From the NCBI RefSeq assembly GCF_000718025.1, contig NZ_JODS01000018.1:1-64000 (forward strand): a stretch of 64,000 nucleotides of DNA. Direction: 5' to 3'. Every line of letters starts with the position of its first letter. The first letter of the stretch is position 1. A program made the position numbers and the translations under genes. The notes below the pieces were generated by a model. It did no database searches and was not told the DNA's origin. It worked only from the letters and a program-made list of their open reading frames with translations. This DNA comes from Kitasatospora purpeofusca. GTDB lineage: Bacteria; Actinomycetota; Actinomycetes; Streptomycetales; Streptomycetaceae. Below, one piece after another: positions 41,018-50,114 of the stretch.

Positions 41018-41458
41018 ATGTCCGAAACGCGGTCACCGCGCGAGACCTTCCACGCACTGCTCGACGGCATCACGGCCGGCCGCTTCACCGAGCTCGCCGC
41101 GCTCTACGCCGAGGACATCGTGGTGGAGACGCCCCTCGAACCCGGCGGGCCGGGCCGGTTCGAGGGGCGGAAGGTGCTCGCCGAACGGTTCGCCCAGCTC
41201 GGCGAGCAGTCCCCGCTGGAGCTGAGCTCCCGGAACGTGGTGGTCCGCGAGACCGACGACCCCGAGGTGATCGTCGCCGAGTGGGACTACGAGGTGCACC
41301 ACCGCACCACCGGGCGGAGGCTCACCGCCGCCAACATCCAGGTCCTGCGGGTGCGGGACGGACTCATCGTGCACAGCCGCGACTTCCACGACCACCTGGC
41401 GCTCGCCGCGCTCACCGGCACGCTGCCGCAGCTGGTCGCGGCCCTGGAATCCGAGTAG
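41018..41458 (+). CDS. SnoaL/NTF2-like protein
   Basis: A 146-residue cone-fold protein: FHALLDGITAGRFTELAALY, AEDIVVETPLEPGGPGRFEG, VVVRETDDPEVIVAEWDYEV and VLRVRDGLIVHSRDFHDHLA, the usual ketosteroid-isomerase-like pattern. It may bind or isomerise a small hydrophobic substrate. ATG 41018 follows CCGGGGG. It is the probable target of the divergent TetR regulator. A second SnoaL/TetR pair sits at 13323-14277, but the two proteins are not close copies. Confidence 0.8.
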   Translation: MSETRSPRETFHALLDGITAGRFTELAALYAEDIVVETPLEPGGPGRFEGRKVLAERFAQLGEQSPLELSSRNVVVRETDDPEVIVAEWDYEVHHRTTGRRLTAANIQVLRVRDGLIVHSRDFHDHLALAALTGTLPQLVAALESE

Positions 41459-41485
41459 CCGCCCGTCGGACCGGCCACCCCCGGA

Positions 41486-42499
41486 TCAGCTCCGGAGGAC
41501 GCGCCGCAGCCAGCGCAGCCGGGCGTCCCGGGCGTCGCGGCTGACGGCGGCCTCCGGGGCGTAGGTGTCGAAACCGTGGCACGCGCCCGGCCAGACGTGC
41601 AGCTCGGCGGCGCCGCCGGCCCGCCAGATCGCGTCCGCGTACGCCACCGCCTCGTCCCGGAAGGTCTCGGCGGAGCCGACCTCCAGATAGGCCGGCGGCA
41701 GCCCCGTCAGGTCCGTGGCCCGGGCGGGCGCCGCGTAGGGCGGCAGGTCGGCGGCGCCGTAGCGCTCGCCCAGCACGGCCCGCCAGGCGGTCGCGTTCGA
41801 GGTCCGGTCCCAGGTGTCGTGGCCGGCCAGCTGACGGGTGGAGAAGGTGCGGTCCCGGTCGTCCAGCATCGGGCTCAGCAACAGCTGGCCGACCGGGACC
41901 GGACCGCCCCGGTCCCGGGCCAGCAGGGCGAGCGCCGCCGCCAGACCGCCGCCCGCGCTCTTGCCGCCGACGACGATCCGCCCGGGGTCCGCGCCCAGCT
42001 CCGCCGCGCGCGCCGCCACCGCGAGCAGCCCGGCCCAGCAGTCCTCCACCGCCGCCGGGTACGGCGCCGCCGGAGCCAGCCGGTACTCCGCCGAGACCAC
42101 GGCCAGCCCCAGCGGCTCGGCCAGTTCGCGCAGCAGGCGCGGCAGCACCGACCACGCGTTGCCCATCACCATGCCGCCGCCGTGCAGGTAGTAGAGGAGC
42201 GGCAGCGGCCCGCCCGCCCCGGCGGGCCGCGCGCTCACCAACCGCACCTCCGGCCCGCCGCCGAGCCCCGGCGCCACCAGCTCGGCCACCTCGAACCGGC
42301 CGCCGTCCCGCAGCTCCGCCACCCCGGGCCTCGGCCGCGCCGCCGCGTCCCGGGCCTGCCGGTCGGCGAGGTTCTCCGGCGTGAGCGGGTCCCCGGCCGC
42401 CACCCCGGCGGCCCGCACCTCCGCGTCCACCGCTGGTGGGACCGCCCGCCCGCCGCCGTCATCGTTCACGCCCGCCCGCCCGCCGCCGTCACCGTTCAC
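41486..42499 (-). CDS. HSL-type alpha/beta hydrolase (esterase)
   Basis: A 337-residue hydrolase of the hormone-sensitive-lipase family: oxyanion motif YLHGGGMVMGN, nucleophile elbow VVGGKSAGGGLAA (Ser in G-K-S-A-G; most relatives have GDSAG), VSAEYRLAPAAPYPAAVEDC and the catalytic histidine in GACHGFDTYAPEA. It hydrolyses short-chain esters or related bonds, cytoplasmic. The GTG start at 42499 has GGAGGGGC upstream, but the first residues repeat (NGDGGGRAG then NDDGGGRAV), so the next GTG (42469) is a rival start. Next to the serine hydrolase gene on the same strand, 69 nt apart. Confidence 0.85.
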   Translation of the reverse strand: MNGDGGGRAGVNDDGGGRAVPPAVDAEVRAAGVAAGDPLTPENLADRQARDAAARPRPGVAELRDGGRFEVAELVAPGLGGGPEVRLVSARPAGAGGPLPLLYYLHGGGMVMGNAWSVLPRLLRELAEPLGLAVVSAEYRLAPAAPYPAAVEDCWAGLLAVAARAAELGADPGRIVVGGKSAGGGLAAALALLARDRGGPVPVGQLLLSPMLDDRDRTFSTRQLAGHDTWDRTSNATAWRAVLGERYGAADLPPYAAPARATDLTGLPPAYLEVGSAETFRDEAVAYADAIWRAGGAAELHVWPGACHGFDTYAPEAAVSRDARDARLRWLRRVLRS

Positions 42500-42568
42500 G
42501 ACCCGCCCCTCCGTCCGGCCGGGGTGGGGGACCGGCCCGGCCACCCACCCCTCGTCGCCTCCCCGAGG

Positions 42569-43783
42569 CTACTTGCCGGGCGGGATGTCGTAGACGTGAT
42601 CGGGCGTCACGATGCTGGTGACCGCCTTGCCGACCAGCGTGCTGGGCTCCGAGTTCTGGGCGGTGATGTCGGAGTTGAGCAGCAGCACCAGGGTCGCGCA
42701 CTCCTCCGGCAGATAGATCGTCAGGCTCTCGTAGCCGGGCAGCGAGCCGTTGTGGCCGATCCAGCCGCCGATGTTGAAGATCCCGAGCCCGTAGTCCGCC
42801 CCGGGGATCCCGGTCGGCAGCATCTTCAGCCGCTCCGCCTGGGTGGCGGGGGACAGCAGGGTGCCGGTGGCGAGGTCCTTCGCCCAGTGCTTCAGGTCGC
42901 GCAGATCGGAGACCATCGCGCCCGCCGACCACGCCCAGGAGGGGTTCCAGTGGGTGGAGTCGGCGATCTCCCCGGACAGCGTCTGGTCGGTGTAGCCGTG
43001 CGCGTACGGCACCGGCAGCTCGGTGCCCTCCGGGTAGAGGGTGTGCCCCAGGCCGCTCGGCGCGGTGATCCGGTCATGGACGAACTGCTCGATGCTCTGC
43101 CCGCTCAGCTTCTCCACCAGCAGGCCGAGCAGGATGTAGTTGCTGTTCGAGTACTGGTAGCGGGTGCCCGGCGGGAACACGTTGTCGTGCTTGTACCCGT
43201 ACGCGAGCAGCTCCTGCGGGGTGAAGACGCGCTGCGGGTCGCCCAGGAAGTCGTTCCCGAAGTCCGCGTCCGCGCTGTACGGGAACAGCCCGCTGCGCAT
43301 CTCCAGCAGCTCGCGCACGGTGATGACCTCCCCGCACGGGACGCCGTCGAGGTAGGTGGCGATCGGCTCGTCCAGGCCGACCAGGCCCTGGTCCACCAAC
43401 TGCAGCACGGCGGTGGCGGTGAAGGTCTTGGTCTCGCTGCCGATCCGCTGGTTCAGCCGGTCCGTCATCGGCGCGCCGGTCTCCTTGTCGGCCACGCCGA
43501 ACGAGCGCACGTACCGCCCCCGCCCCGGCAGCCACAGCCCGACCTGCACCCCGGGGATGCCCGCCTCCCGCATCACCCGCTGCACGGCCTCGTCGAGCTT
43601 CGCCCGCAACTCCGGGTCGAGCTCCCGCGCCTCCTCGTCCTCCACGCCGCTGTACACGGCCCGAACGGCGGAGGGCACGGCAGCGGTCGCGAGCGTGGGC
43701 GCACCGGCCGCCGTCAGCGGCAGCAGTCCGGCGACGGCGAGTGCCGCCACGACGAGCGTACGGACCGGCGAACGTCTTCTCAT
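42569..43783 (-). CDS. Secreted beta-lactamase-fold serine hydrolase
   Basis: A 404-residue exported enzyme. The signal peptide is RTLVVAALAVAGLLPLTAAG with cleavage near ATA. The mature protein has the class C/PBP4* catalytic set: S-x-x-K in GSETKTF, Y-x-N in YQYSNSNYILLG and the HxG-type motif in GWIGHNGSLPGY. Such enzymes are D-Ala-D-Ala peptidases, esterases or beta-lactamase relatives in the cell envelope. ATG 43783 (MRRRSPVR) starts a perfect signal peptide; the frame opens further upstream without coding character. On the same strand as the esterase at 41486. Confidence 0.9.
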   Translation of the reverse strand: MRRRSPVRTLVVAALAVAGLLPLTAAGAPTLATAAVPSAVRAVYSGVEDEEARELDPELRAKLDEAVQRVMREAGIPGVQVGLWLPGRGRYVRSFGVADKETGAPMTDRLNQRIGSETKTFTATAVLQLVDQGLVGLDEPIATYLDGVPCGEVITVRELLEMRSGLFPYSADADFGNDFLGDPQRVFTPQELLAYGYKHDNVFPPGTRYQYSNSNYILLGLLVEKLSGQSIEQFVHDRITAPSGLGHTLYPEGTELPVPYAHGYTDQTLSGEIADSTHWNPSWAWSAGAMVSDLRDLKHWAKDLATGTLLSPATQAERLKMLPTGIPGADYGLGIFNIGGWIGHNGSLPGYESLTIYLPEECATLVLLLNSDITAQNSEPSTLVGKAVTSIVTPDHVYDIPPGK

Positions 43784-43990
43784 GATCCAGGGCCTCTCTG
43801 CGATTCGGGGCATCCGCTCCGCCGATCGTCGGCGAGGAGCCCCCGCGAACTACCCCGTTCATCTGTACGAACCATCACGAACCGCTCCGATCCACCCGAT
43901 CGGCGGACCCGGAGCGGGGTGAGTGGCCGCAGACAGGGGCGCAGGCCGCACCGCTCCACCGACCCGGGGCGGGACGCGCCCCTGCCCGGT

Positions 43991-44545
43991 TCATGGGCCG
44001 GACGGTTCGGTGGCCCAGTCGGCCAGGGTGGTGAAGTCGGCCGCCGTCAGGCCCACCCGGGGGTCGATGCGGTGGAGCAGGGCCGGGCCCGGGTGGTGGG
44101 TGGCGACCCAGGTGCGGTCGGCGTCCGAGATCTCGTCGTCCACCCAGGCGAACGGGCGGCCCCGGGCCCGGGCGACGACGGTGGGGGTCTTCCAGAACAC
44201 GCCGCCCCCGGGCTGCGGCCGGGGGTCGGGCCAGGTGATGACGGGGAGTTCGGGCAGGCCCAGCAGCGGGGCGACGAACTCGTTGGCCTCGGCCTCCCAG
44301 GTGGTTGCCCAGGCCAGGTCGAAGGGCAGCGCGGCGAGGGCCGGGCCGTGGTCGGGGCTGAGCCACACCCGGAGGGGCTTGACCGGCTTGTTCGGCAGGC
44401 CGTGGGCACGGAGGCGGGCCCGTTCGGCGGCGTGCCAGCGGGGTGTCAGCAGGCGATGGGTCCGGTAGCCCTCGGGGCGCCGGTGCGGCTTGGCCGCGTA
44501 CGGGTTCAGGGGGCCGTCGACGTCCAGCAGGAGCAGGGGTTGCAC
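43991..44545 (-). CDS. HAD-like protein
   Basis: A 184-residue protein beginning QPLLLLDVDGPLNPYAAKPH, a HAD-superfamily motif I (D-x-D-G). Later: LWATTWE-type motif as LAWATTWEAEANEF (motif II/III region), and AWVDDEISDADRTWVATHHP with the acidic pair DDE at the motif IV position. Fits the HAD_SAK/RNA-repair-linked or general HAD hydrolases. GTG 44545 has GGAGGTGA eight nt upstream. Divergent from the 1401-aa CHAT gene with 88 nt between. Confidence 0.75.
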   Translation of the reverse strand: MQPLLLLDVDGPLNPYAAKPHRRPEGYRTHRLLTPRWHAAERARLRAHGLPNKPVKPLRVWLSPDHGPALAALPFDLAWATTWEAEANEFVAPLLGLPELPVITWPDPRPQPGGGVFWKTPTVVARARGRPFAWVDDEISDADRTWVATHHPGPALLHRIDPRVGLTAADFTTLADWATEPSGP

Positions 44546-44633
44546 CGGTTCACCTCCGGGGAGCGTGCCCCGCACCGTAGCGTGTGGGCGGTGTGCGGGG
44601 CACCGGGATTGTTGCGGCGGAGGGGAGCTCCGG

Positions 44634-47600
44634 GTGGTGGGGGACGACGAGGTCGGCGGGCTGGTCGGGCGGGGGCGGCGGCTGCTGGACGAGCACGACG
44701 CGGCGACGGATCCGCGGCAGGCCGCGATGGCGCTGTCCGGCGCGCTGACCGCGTTCACGGCGGCGCGCACGCTGCTGGAGGACGCGGGGCCGGCCGCGCC
44801 GCGCGGGGCGCTCGCGGAGGTGCGGCGCCTGCTCGGGCTGACGCTCGCGGTCCGGTACTGGAACGCCGTCGAGCGGCCGGAGTTCGCCGAGGACGAGGAC
44901 ATCCGGGCCGCGGTGTGGGCCGAACGGGACGATGCCGTCGGGCTGTTGACGCTCGGCGCGGCGGTGCTCGACCCGGCCGCGCCGGAGCGGGCGGTGGTCG
45001 CGGCGAAACTCGGGCTGCTGCTGTACTCGCGCTTCGAGGACGGGGAGGAGGACGGGCGGGCGCGCCCGGAGGACCTCGACCGGGCGGTGGAGGCGCTGCG
45101 GCTGGCCTGCCCCGTGCCGGTGCCGCTCGGCCCCTGGCAGGTGCTCGGCCCCGGCGGACCGGACCGCGGCAGGGACGGGCAGGACCGGCGCGACAACTAC
45201 GACTCCTACGACGCCTACGACCCCTACGACGCCTACGACGACCAGGACCCCGGCCACCTGATGGCCCTCGGCTGCGCGCTCGCCGACCGCCACGACCGCG
45301 ACGGCGCCCCCGCCGACCGTGCCGCCGCCGACGCCGTCCTGACAGGCCTGCTCGACCGGCTGCGCCCGCAGCCGTGGCACGAACCGGGCACCGCCCCGCC
45401 GCGCCCCGACCCGGCCGCCGATCCGGGACCGGCCGACCTCGCCGACCAGGTCGAGCTGCTCGCCCGCCAACGCCTGGCCCGGCTGCTGCTCGACCAGGAG
45501 GAGGACGGCGGCGGGGACCTCGGCACGGCCGACCGGGCCGTCGCCCACCTTGAGCTGGTAGCGGCCACCACCGAGCCCGACGCGCCGGCCCGACTGTGGG
45601 CCGGCCTGGTCCTGGTGGGCCAGTACGAGGTTCGCGGCGGTGGCACCGTCCGCCCCGAGGACGCCGACCACCGGCTCGCCCGGCTGCGCGACCTGCGCCG
45701 GCTGGTCCCGCCCGGGAGCCCGGAGGGCGGCACCGTCCGCTGGCTGCTGGGAACCGCGCTCGGCGCCCTCTCCCGGCTCGACCACTACCTCCTCACCGCC
45801 GAGGCGGGCGAGGCCGTCGAGGTGCTGCGCGAGGGCCTCGCCGGGATGGCCGAGGACGACCCGGTCCGGCCTCCCTCGCACGCGGTACTCGGCACGATGG
45901 TCAACGCGCTGCGCGAGCACGAGCCGGACTCCTACCGCCTGGAGGAGGCGCTCCACCACCTCGAACGGGCCGCCGGCACCATGGCGGAGGAGGACCACGG
46001 CATCCGCCGCAGCGACATCCTCCAGCAGCTCGCCCACGCCTCCATCGCGCGGGACGAGTTCTCCACCGACCGGGCCGCGCTGGACCGGGTGATCGGCCTG
46101 CTCGACGACGCCCGGGCCCGGCCCTCCGGCAGCCTGGGCGCGGAGGAGCACCTGGACGGCTCGCTGGCGGCCGTGATGAGCAAGCGGTTCGCGTTCACCA
46201 ACGCCGCCGCCGACCTGGACGCGGCGATCCGGCACGAACGCGCCGCGTTCCGCCGGACCGCGCCCGACGACGTCAACCGCGTCGTCCACCTGGAGAACCT
46301 CTCCGTCAGCCTCTACCGGCGCTACCTCCTCGGCGGCGACCACCAGGACCTCGAAGCCTCCCGCCGCTACACCGACGAGGCGGTCGCCTTCCTCGCCACC
46401 AGCGACCACCCGGGCGTCGGGCGGCTGCTCGGCGGGCAGCGGCCGATGCTCGAACGGACCCGGCTGATGCTGGAGTTCCAGGCCGCCCTGGTGGTCCTGG
46501 ACGTCGAGGCGATGGGGCGGGTGGTGGCCGAGCTGGAACCGCTGGTCGCGGCGGTGCCCGAGGACGACCCGCTCCGGCCGATGGCACGCGGCGACCTCGG
46601 CGTGGCGATGTTCTTCCACGCGGCGCACGTGGGCCCGGTGGCCCGCCTGATGGACGCGGTCGGTCTGATGGCGGAGGCGGCGGAGGAGACGCCGCCCGGG
46701 CACCTGCACAAGGCCGTACTGAGCCTGCGGGCCGCCGGCGCGCTCGTCATGCTCGCCATGAGGCGGCCGTTCAACGAGACCCTCGCGGGGGACGCGCTCC
46801 GCTGTGTCGACGCCTTCCTCGCGGAGACCGACCCGACCGGCCTGGAGGGCTCCCGGGGCCTGCTGCTGCGGGCCGTCCTGCTGCTGGAGCGCTACCGCCA
46901 CGCCCGCCGGCCCGCCGACGCCGCCGAGGCGCTGGCCGCCGCCGGTGCGGTGCGCGAGCGGATGCGGCAGGGGACGCCGACCCGGCTGCTGGCGAAGGTC
47001 AGCGGGATCCTGGCCGCCGTCCACCGGGCCCGGCTCGGGCCGGAGGACCGCCGGCCCGGCCGGGAGTTCGGGCTGGCCGGGCTGCGCGAACTCGCCGCCG
47101 CGACCCTGCTCCAGGCCTCGGCCGAACCCGCCCTGATGCTGGCCAGGGACGCCGCGTCCGAGGCGTTGACGATCGCCGGGTGGTACATCGCCGACCGGGA
47201 GCACGAGGCGGTCCCGGACGGCGACGCACCGCCCGGCGAAGATCCCCACCTGCGGGCCGCCGTCGAGACACTGGAACTCGGCCGCGGCCTGGTGCTGCAC
47301 GCCTCCACCGCCACCACCGACGTCCCCGACCTGCTGCGGATCGCCGGGCACCATGACCTCGCCGACGCCTGGCTCGGCGGCGGCTCCGACTCCGGATCCG
47401 GCTCCGGGCCCGAAGGCGGATCCGACGGCGGGCCCGCCGACCCCTTCGACTTCGACGCGCTGCTCGGCCTGCCCGGCACCCTGCTCGAATCCCTCCCCGG
47501 CGGCGCCGACATCCCCATGCCCGACGACCTCCGCCGCCGCGCGCTCACCGCCCTCGCCGCCTCCCCGGGGACGGCACTCATGTCCGCACCCCCGGTCGAG

Positions 47601-48839
47601 GAGATCGCCCGGAGCCTGCGCACGGCCGACGCGGACGCCCTGGTCTACCTGCTGCCGCCCGCCGACGGACGCAGCGGCCAGGCCCTGCTGATCACCGCCG
47701 GCGACGAAGGCGGCGCCGTCGACCTGCTGCCGCTCACCCTGGTCAGCAGCTCCGCACTCGGGATGCTGCACACCTACCGGCGGGCGCACCGCGAACGCCA
47801 GGCCACCCTGGACGAGCTGCCGCCCCGTCACCCGGAGCGGGTCGCCGCCCGGCGCCGCTGGCAGGGCACCCTCGGCGAACTCTGCGACTGGGCCGGCACC
47901 GCCGTGATGCGCCCACTGCTGCGCCACCCGGCCCTGCGCTCGGCCGCCGCCCGCCGGGCGCCCGGTGCGCCGCCCCGGCTGGTGCTGGTGCCGTTCGGCG
48001 CGCTCGGAGGCGTGCCCTGGCACGCGGGGCTGCTCAGCAGCGGGCTGCGCGACGGCGGCCGGCCGGTGCGCGCCGTCGAACGCGCGGTGGTCTCCTACGC
48101 CGCCTCCGCCCGGCAGTTCTGCGAGGTGGTCCGGCGTCCCCGGCTGCCGCTCGCCGAACGGCCGGTGGTCGTCGGCGACCCCACCAGGGACCTGATGTTC
48201 GCCGAGGTCGAGGCCGAGTACCTGCACGCCGACCACTACCCGCACGGCACCCTGCTCGGCTATGTCGAGGACGCCGTGGGCGCGGGCACCCCGGCCGAGG
48301 TGCTGGCCGCGCTGCCCGCGCCCGGACGGGCCGGGGCCTCCGTGCTCCACCTGGCCTGCCACGCCCTGCCGTCCGGGCGCTCGCCGCTCGACGCCCACCT
48401 CGCCCTCGCCCCCGACCCGGACACCGGGGACCGGCACGGCCGCCTTCCCGTCGGCGACATCCTCCGCCAGGCCCTGGGCCGCCCGCCGGGCTCCCCGGGC
48501 GGGCTGGTCGTGCTCGACGCCTGCGTCAGCGACCACACCGGCGAGGACCTCGACGAGGCACTCACCCTCTCCAGCGCCTTCCTCGCCGCCGGCGCGACGG
48601 GCGCGATCGGCTCGCGCTGGGAGGTGTCCGACGAGATGGTCTGCGTCCTGATGTACGTCCTCCACGCCCGCCTCACCGCCGGCGACCCACCCGCCGACGC
48701 CCTGCGCCACGCCCAACTGTGGGCCCTCGACCCCGACCGCCGCCTCCCACCGGACGCCCCACCCGAACTCCACTCCCTGGCCCGCCGCGCCCCGGACGCC
48801 CTGGAGGTCTGGGCGGCCTTCTCCCACCAGGGCTACTGA
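44634..48839 (+). CDS. Large CHAT-domain protein with helical repeats
   Basis: A 1401-residue protein. Residues ~1-950 are Ala/Leu/Arg-rich helical repeats of TPR type, with a short low-complexity insert YDSYDAYDPYDAYDDQD near residue 190 and a Gly/Ser/Pro linker (~residue 915-940). The C-terminal ~350 residues are a CHAT caspase-like protease: His1243 in VLHLACHAL and Cys1297 in VVLDACVSDHTG, with GATGAIGSRWEVSDEM beyond. Both catalytic residues are present. Unlike the 4175 protein it has no NTPase domain, matching the simpler TPR-CHAT class. Start GTG 44634 or 44637 after GGAGGGGAG. Target and trigger unknown. Confidence 0.8.
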   Translation: MVGDDEVGGLVGRGRRLLDEHDAATDPRQAAMALSGALTAFTAARTLLEDAGPAAPRGALAEVRRLLGLTLAVRYWNAVERPEFAEDEDIRAAVWAERDDAVGLLTLGAAVLDPAAPERAVVAAKLGLLLYSRFEDGEEDGRARPEDLDRAVEALRLACPVPVPLGPWQVLGPGGPDRGRDGQDRRDNYDSYDAYDPYDAYDDQDPGHLMALGCALADRHDRDGAPADRAAADAVLTGLLDRLRPQPWHEPGTAPPRPDPAADPGPADLADQVELLARQRLARLLLDQEEDGGGDLGTADRAVAHLELVAATTEPDAPARLWAGLVLVGQYEVRGGGTVRPEDADHRLARLRDLRRLVPPGSPEGGTVRWLLGTALGALSRLDHYLLTAEAGEAVEVLREGLAGMAEDDPVRPPSHAVLGTMVNALREHEPDSYRLEEALHHLERAAGTMAEEDHGIRRSDILQQLAHASIARDEFSTDRAALDRVIGLLDDARARPSGSLGAEEHLDGSLAAVMSKRFAFTNAAADLDAAIRHERAAFRRTAPDDVNRVVHLENLSVSLYRRYLLGGDHQDLEASRRYTDEAVAFLATSDHPGVGRLLGGQRPMLERTRLMLEFQAALVVLDVEAMGRVVAELEPLVAAVPEDDPLRPMARGDLGVAMFFHAAHVGPVARLMDAVGLMAEAAEETPPGHLHKAVLSLRAAGALVMLAMRRPFNETLAGDALRCVDAFLAETDPTGLEGSRGLLLRAVLLLERYRHARRPADAAEALAAAGAVRERMRQGTPTRLLAKVSGILAAVHRARLGPEDRRPGREFGLAGLRELAAATLLQASAEPALMLARDAASEALTIAGWYIADREHEAVPDGDAPPGEDPHLRAAVETLELGRGLVLHASTATTDVPDLLRIAGHHDLADAWLGGGSDSGSGSGPEGGSDGGPADPFDFDALLGLPGTLLESLPGGADIPMPDDLRRRALTALAASPGTALMSAPPVEEIARSLRTADADALVYLLPPADGRSGQALLITAGDEGGAVDLLPLTLVSSSALGMLHTYRRAHRERQATLDELPPRHPERVAARRRWQGTLGELCDWAGTAVMRPLLRHPALRSAAARRAPGAPPRLVLVPFGALGGVPWHAGLLSSGLRDGGRPVRAVERAVVSYAASARQFCEVVRRPRLPLAERPVVVGDPTRDLMFAEVEAEYLHADHYPHGTLLGYVEDAVGAGTPAEVLAALPAPGRAGASVLHLACHALPSGRSPLDAHLALAPDPDTGDRHGRLPVGDILRQALGRPPGSPGGLVVLDACVSDHTGEDLDEALTLSSAFLAAGATGAIGSRWEVSDEMVCVLMYVLHARLTAGDPPADALRHAQLWALDPDRRLPPDAPPELHSLARRAPDALEVWAAFSHQGY

Positions 48840-48869
48840 CCGGCGCGGGGCACGCGACCCGGCCCCGTC

Positions 48870-49520
48870 CTACGGGAGCGCGAGTTCCTTGCGGGCCTCG
48901 GTGATCTGGTTCAGCACGCCGTGCGCCTCGGCGGTACCGGCCAGTTCGGTGGCCTCGGCGAGCAGGGCGGCGGCGTCCTCGCGGCGGTCCTGCTGGGCGG
49001 CGAGGTGGGCCAGGCCGACCAGGTTGGCCGCGACGCCGGGCAGGAAGCCGAGTTCCCACCGCAGCCGGGTGGACTCCTCCAGCCGTTCGCGGGCTGTCGG
49101 CAGGTCCCCGGCGATGTGGGCGGCGATGCCGAGGTGGCGCAGCGCGTAGCTCGTGGTGAGGAGGTCACCGGTGCGGGTGGCGAGGGCGAGCGCGCGCTCC
49201 AGGGCGGGGAGGGCGGCGGCCGCGTCGCCCCGGACGACCTGGTGGAACGTACCGGTCCAGAACAGCGCCTCGCCCTCGCCCCGGGCGTCGCCGAGTTCCC
49301 GGTAGCGGGCGGCGGCCCGCTCGAACAGCGCCAGCTCGCGCGGGTCCTCGACCCGGTCCGCCAGGAACCGGGCGTGCAGCACCCGCCCCCGGGCCAGCGC
49401 GAGGTCCGCCTCGACCCCGTCCAACCCCCGCTCCGCCGCCGCGAGTCCACTCGCGTCGCCGCCGAACACGGCTGTCTCGTAGTGGAGTCCGGCCTGTTCG
49501 ATCCGTATGTCCCTGGTCAT
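48870..49520 (-). CDS. TPR-repeat protein
   Basis: A 216-residue protein made of TPR helices: RAAARYRELGDARGEGEALF, WTGTFHQVVRGDAAAALPAL, LHLG-type units as YALRHLGIAAHIAGDLPTAR and NLVGLAHLAAQQDRREDAAA. It starts MTRDIRIEQAGLHYE at ATG 49520. Similar solitary TPR proteins occur in many Streptomyces; the partner is unknown. Convergent with the CHAT gene (30 nt between stops), so association is by position only. Confidence 0.75.
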   Translation of the reverse strand: MTRDIRIEQAGLHYETAVFGGDASGLAAAERGLDGVEADLALARGRVLHARFLADRVEDPRELALFERAAARYRELGDARGEGEALFWTGTFHQVVRGDAAAALPALERALALATRTGDLLTTSYALRHLGIAAHIAGDLPTARERLEESTRLRWELGFLPGVAANLVGLAHLAAQQDRREDAAALLAEATELAGTAEAHGVLNQITEARKELALP

Positions 49521-49648
49521 GCGCCGATCCTAGGCGGTCCGTTCGCGGCTCCGACGCCTCGTCACCCCCGAAGGGAACCGCCGGTCGGGGTCCGTGCGTG
49601 ATCGGGGGTGTCCCGGTACTTCCCGTCCTCGCACACGCTTGGAGTCCC

Positions 49649-50044
49649 ATGACCGACTACCGGACCGTCGGCCTCGTCCATCTGTTCATCGCCGCCGTCT
49701 CGGTCCTCGTCCCGTTGATCGGCGCCGTGGTGGCGGGCACGTACATCCGCCGCCGGGGGCGCAACGCCCGGCTGGCGATGATCGGTTGCCTGGTCGCGGC
49801 CCTGGGGCCGATCGTCCTCGTCCTGGGGACGGGTTTCGGCCTCGACACCCTGTTCGGGAGTGTGGGGCCGCTCGTGGCACTGAGCGTCGTCTCGGCGGTC
49901 TCGGCCCTGTTCCACCTGGCCGGTCTCCTCCTGATCCTGGCCGGGGCCCTCACCGTTCCGGCCCGGCCCGCCGCTCACCAGGCTCCCTATCCCTACGCTG
50001 CGCCGTTCTACGTCTACCCGACCGACGCGCCCCCGGGGCACTGA
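49649..50044 (+). CDS. Small membrane protein, three helices
   Basis: A 131-residue protein with three hydrophobic helices (LVHLFIAAVSVLVPLIGAVV, LAMIGCLVAALGPIVLVLG, LVALSVVSAVSALFHLAGLL) and a cytoplasmic or outer tail rich in Ala/Pro/Tyr (HQAPYPYAAPFYVYPTDAPP). A basic loop (YIRRRGRNAR) follows helix 1. No family recognised. ATG 49649 follows TTGGAG. Monocistronic, with a strong bidirectional terminator after it. Confidence 0.65.
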   Translation: MTDYRTVGLVHLFIAAVSVLVPLIGAVVAGTYIRRRGRNARLAMIGCLVAALGPIVLVLGTGFGLDTLFGSVGPLVALSVVSAVSALFHLAGLLLILAGALTVPARPAAHQAPYPYAAPFYVYPTDAPPGH

Positions 50045-50059
50045 CGCGGGGGAGACGTG

Positions 50060-50098
50060 CCGGTGCCCGCCCCGCGAACGTTGCGGGGCGGGCACCGG
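50060..50098. terminator. Bidirectional terminator hairpin
   Basis: Perfect 16-bp stem CCGGTGCCCGCCCCGC / GCGGGGCGGGCACCGG, 7-nt loop, between the convergent membrane protein and beta-propeller genes. Confidence 0.9.
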
Positions 50099-50114
50099 AT
50101 CGGTCGAGGAAGCG

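Noticed and set aside
13323..41458. The two TetR/SnoaL-like pairs as a recent duplication
   Set aside because: The SnoaL-like proteins (116 and 146 aa) and the regulators differ throughout and the gene orientation differs; they are independent.
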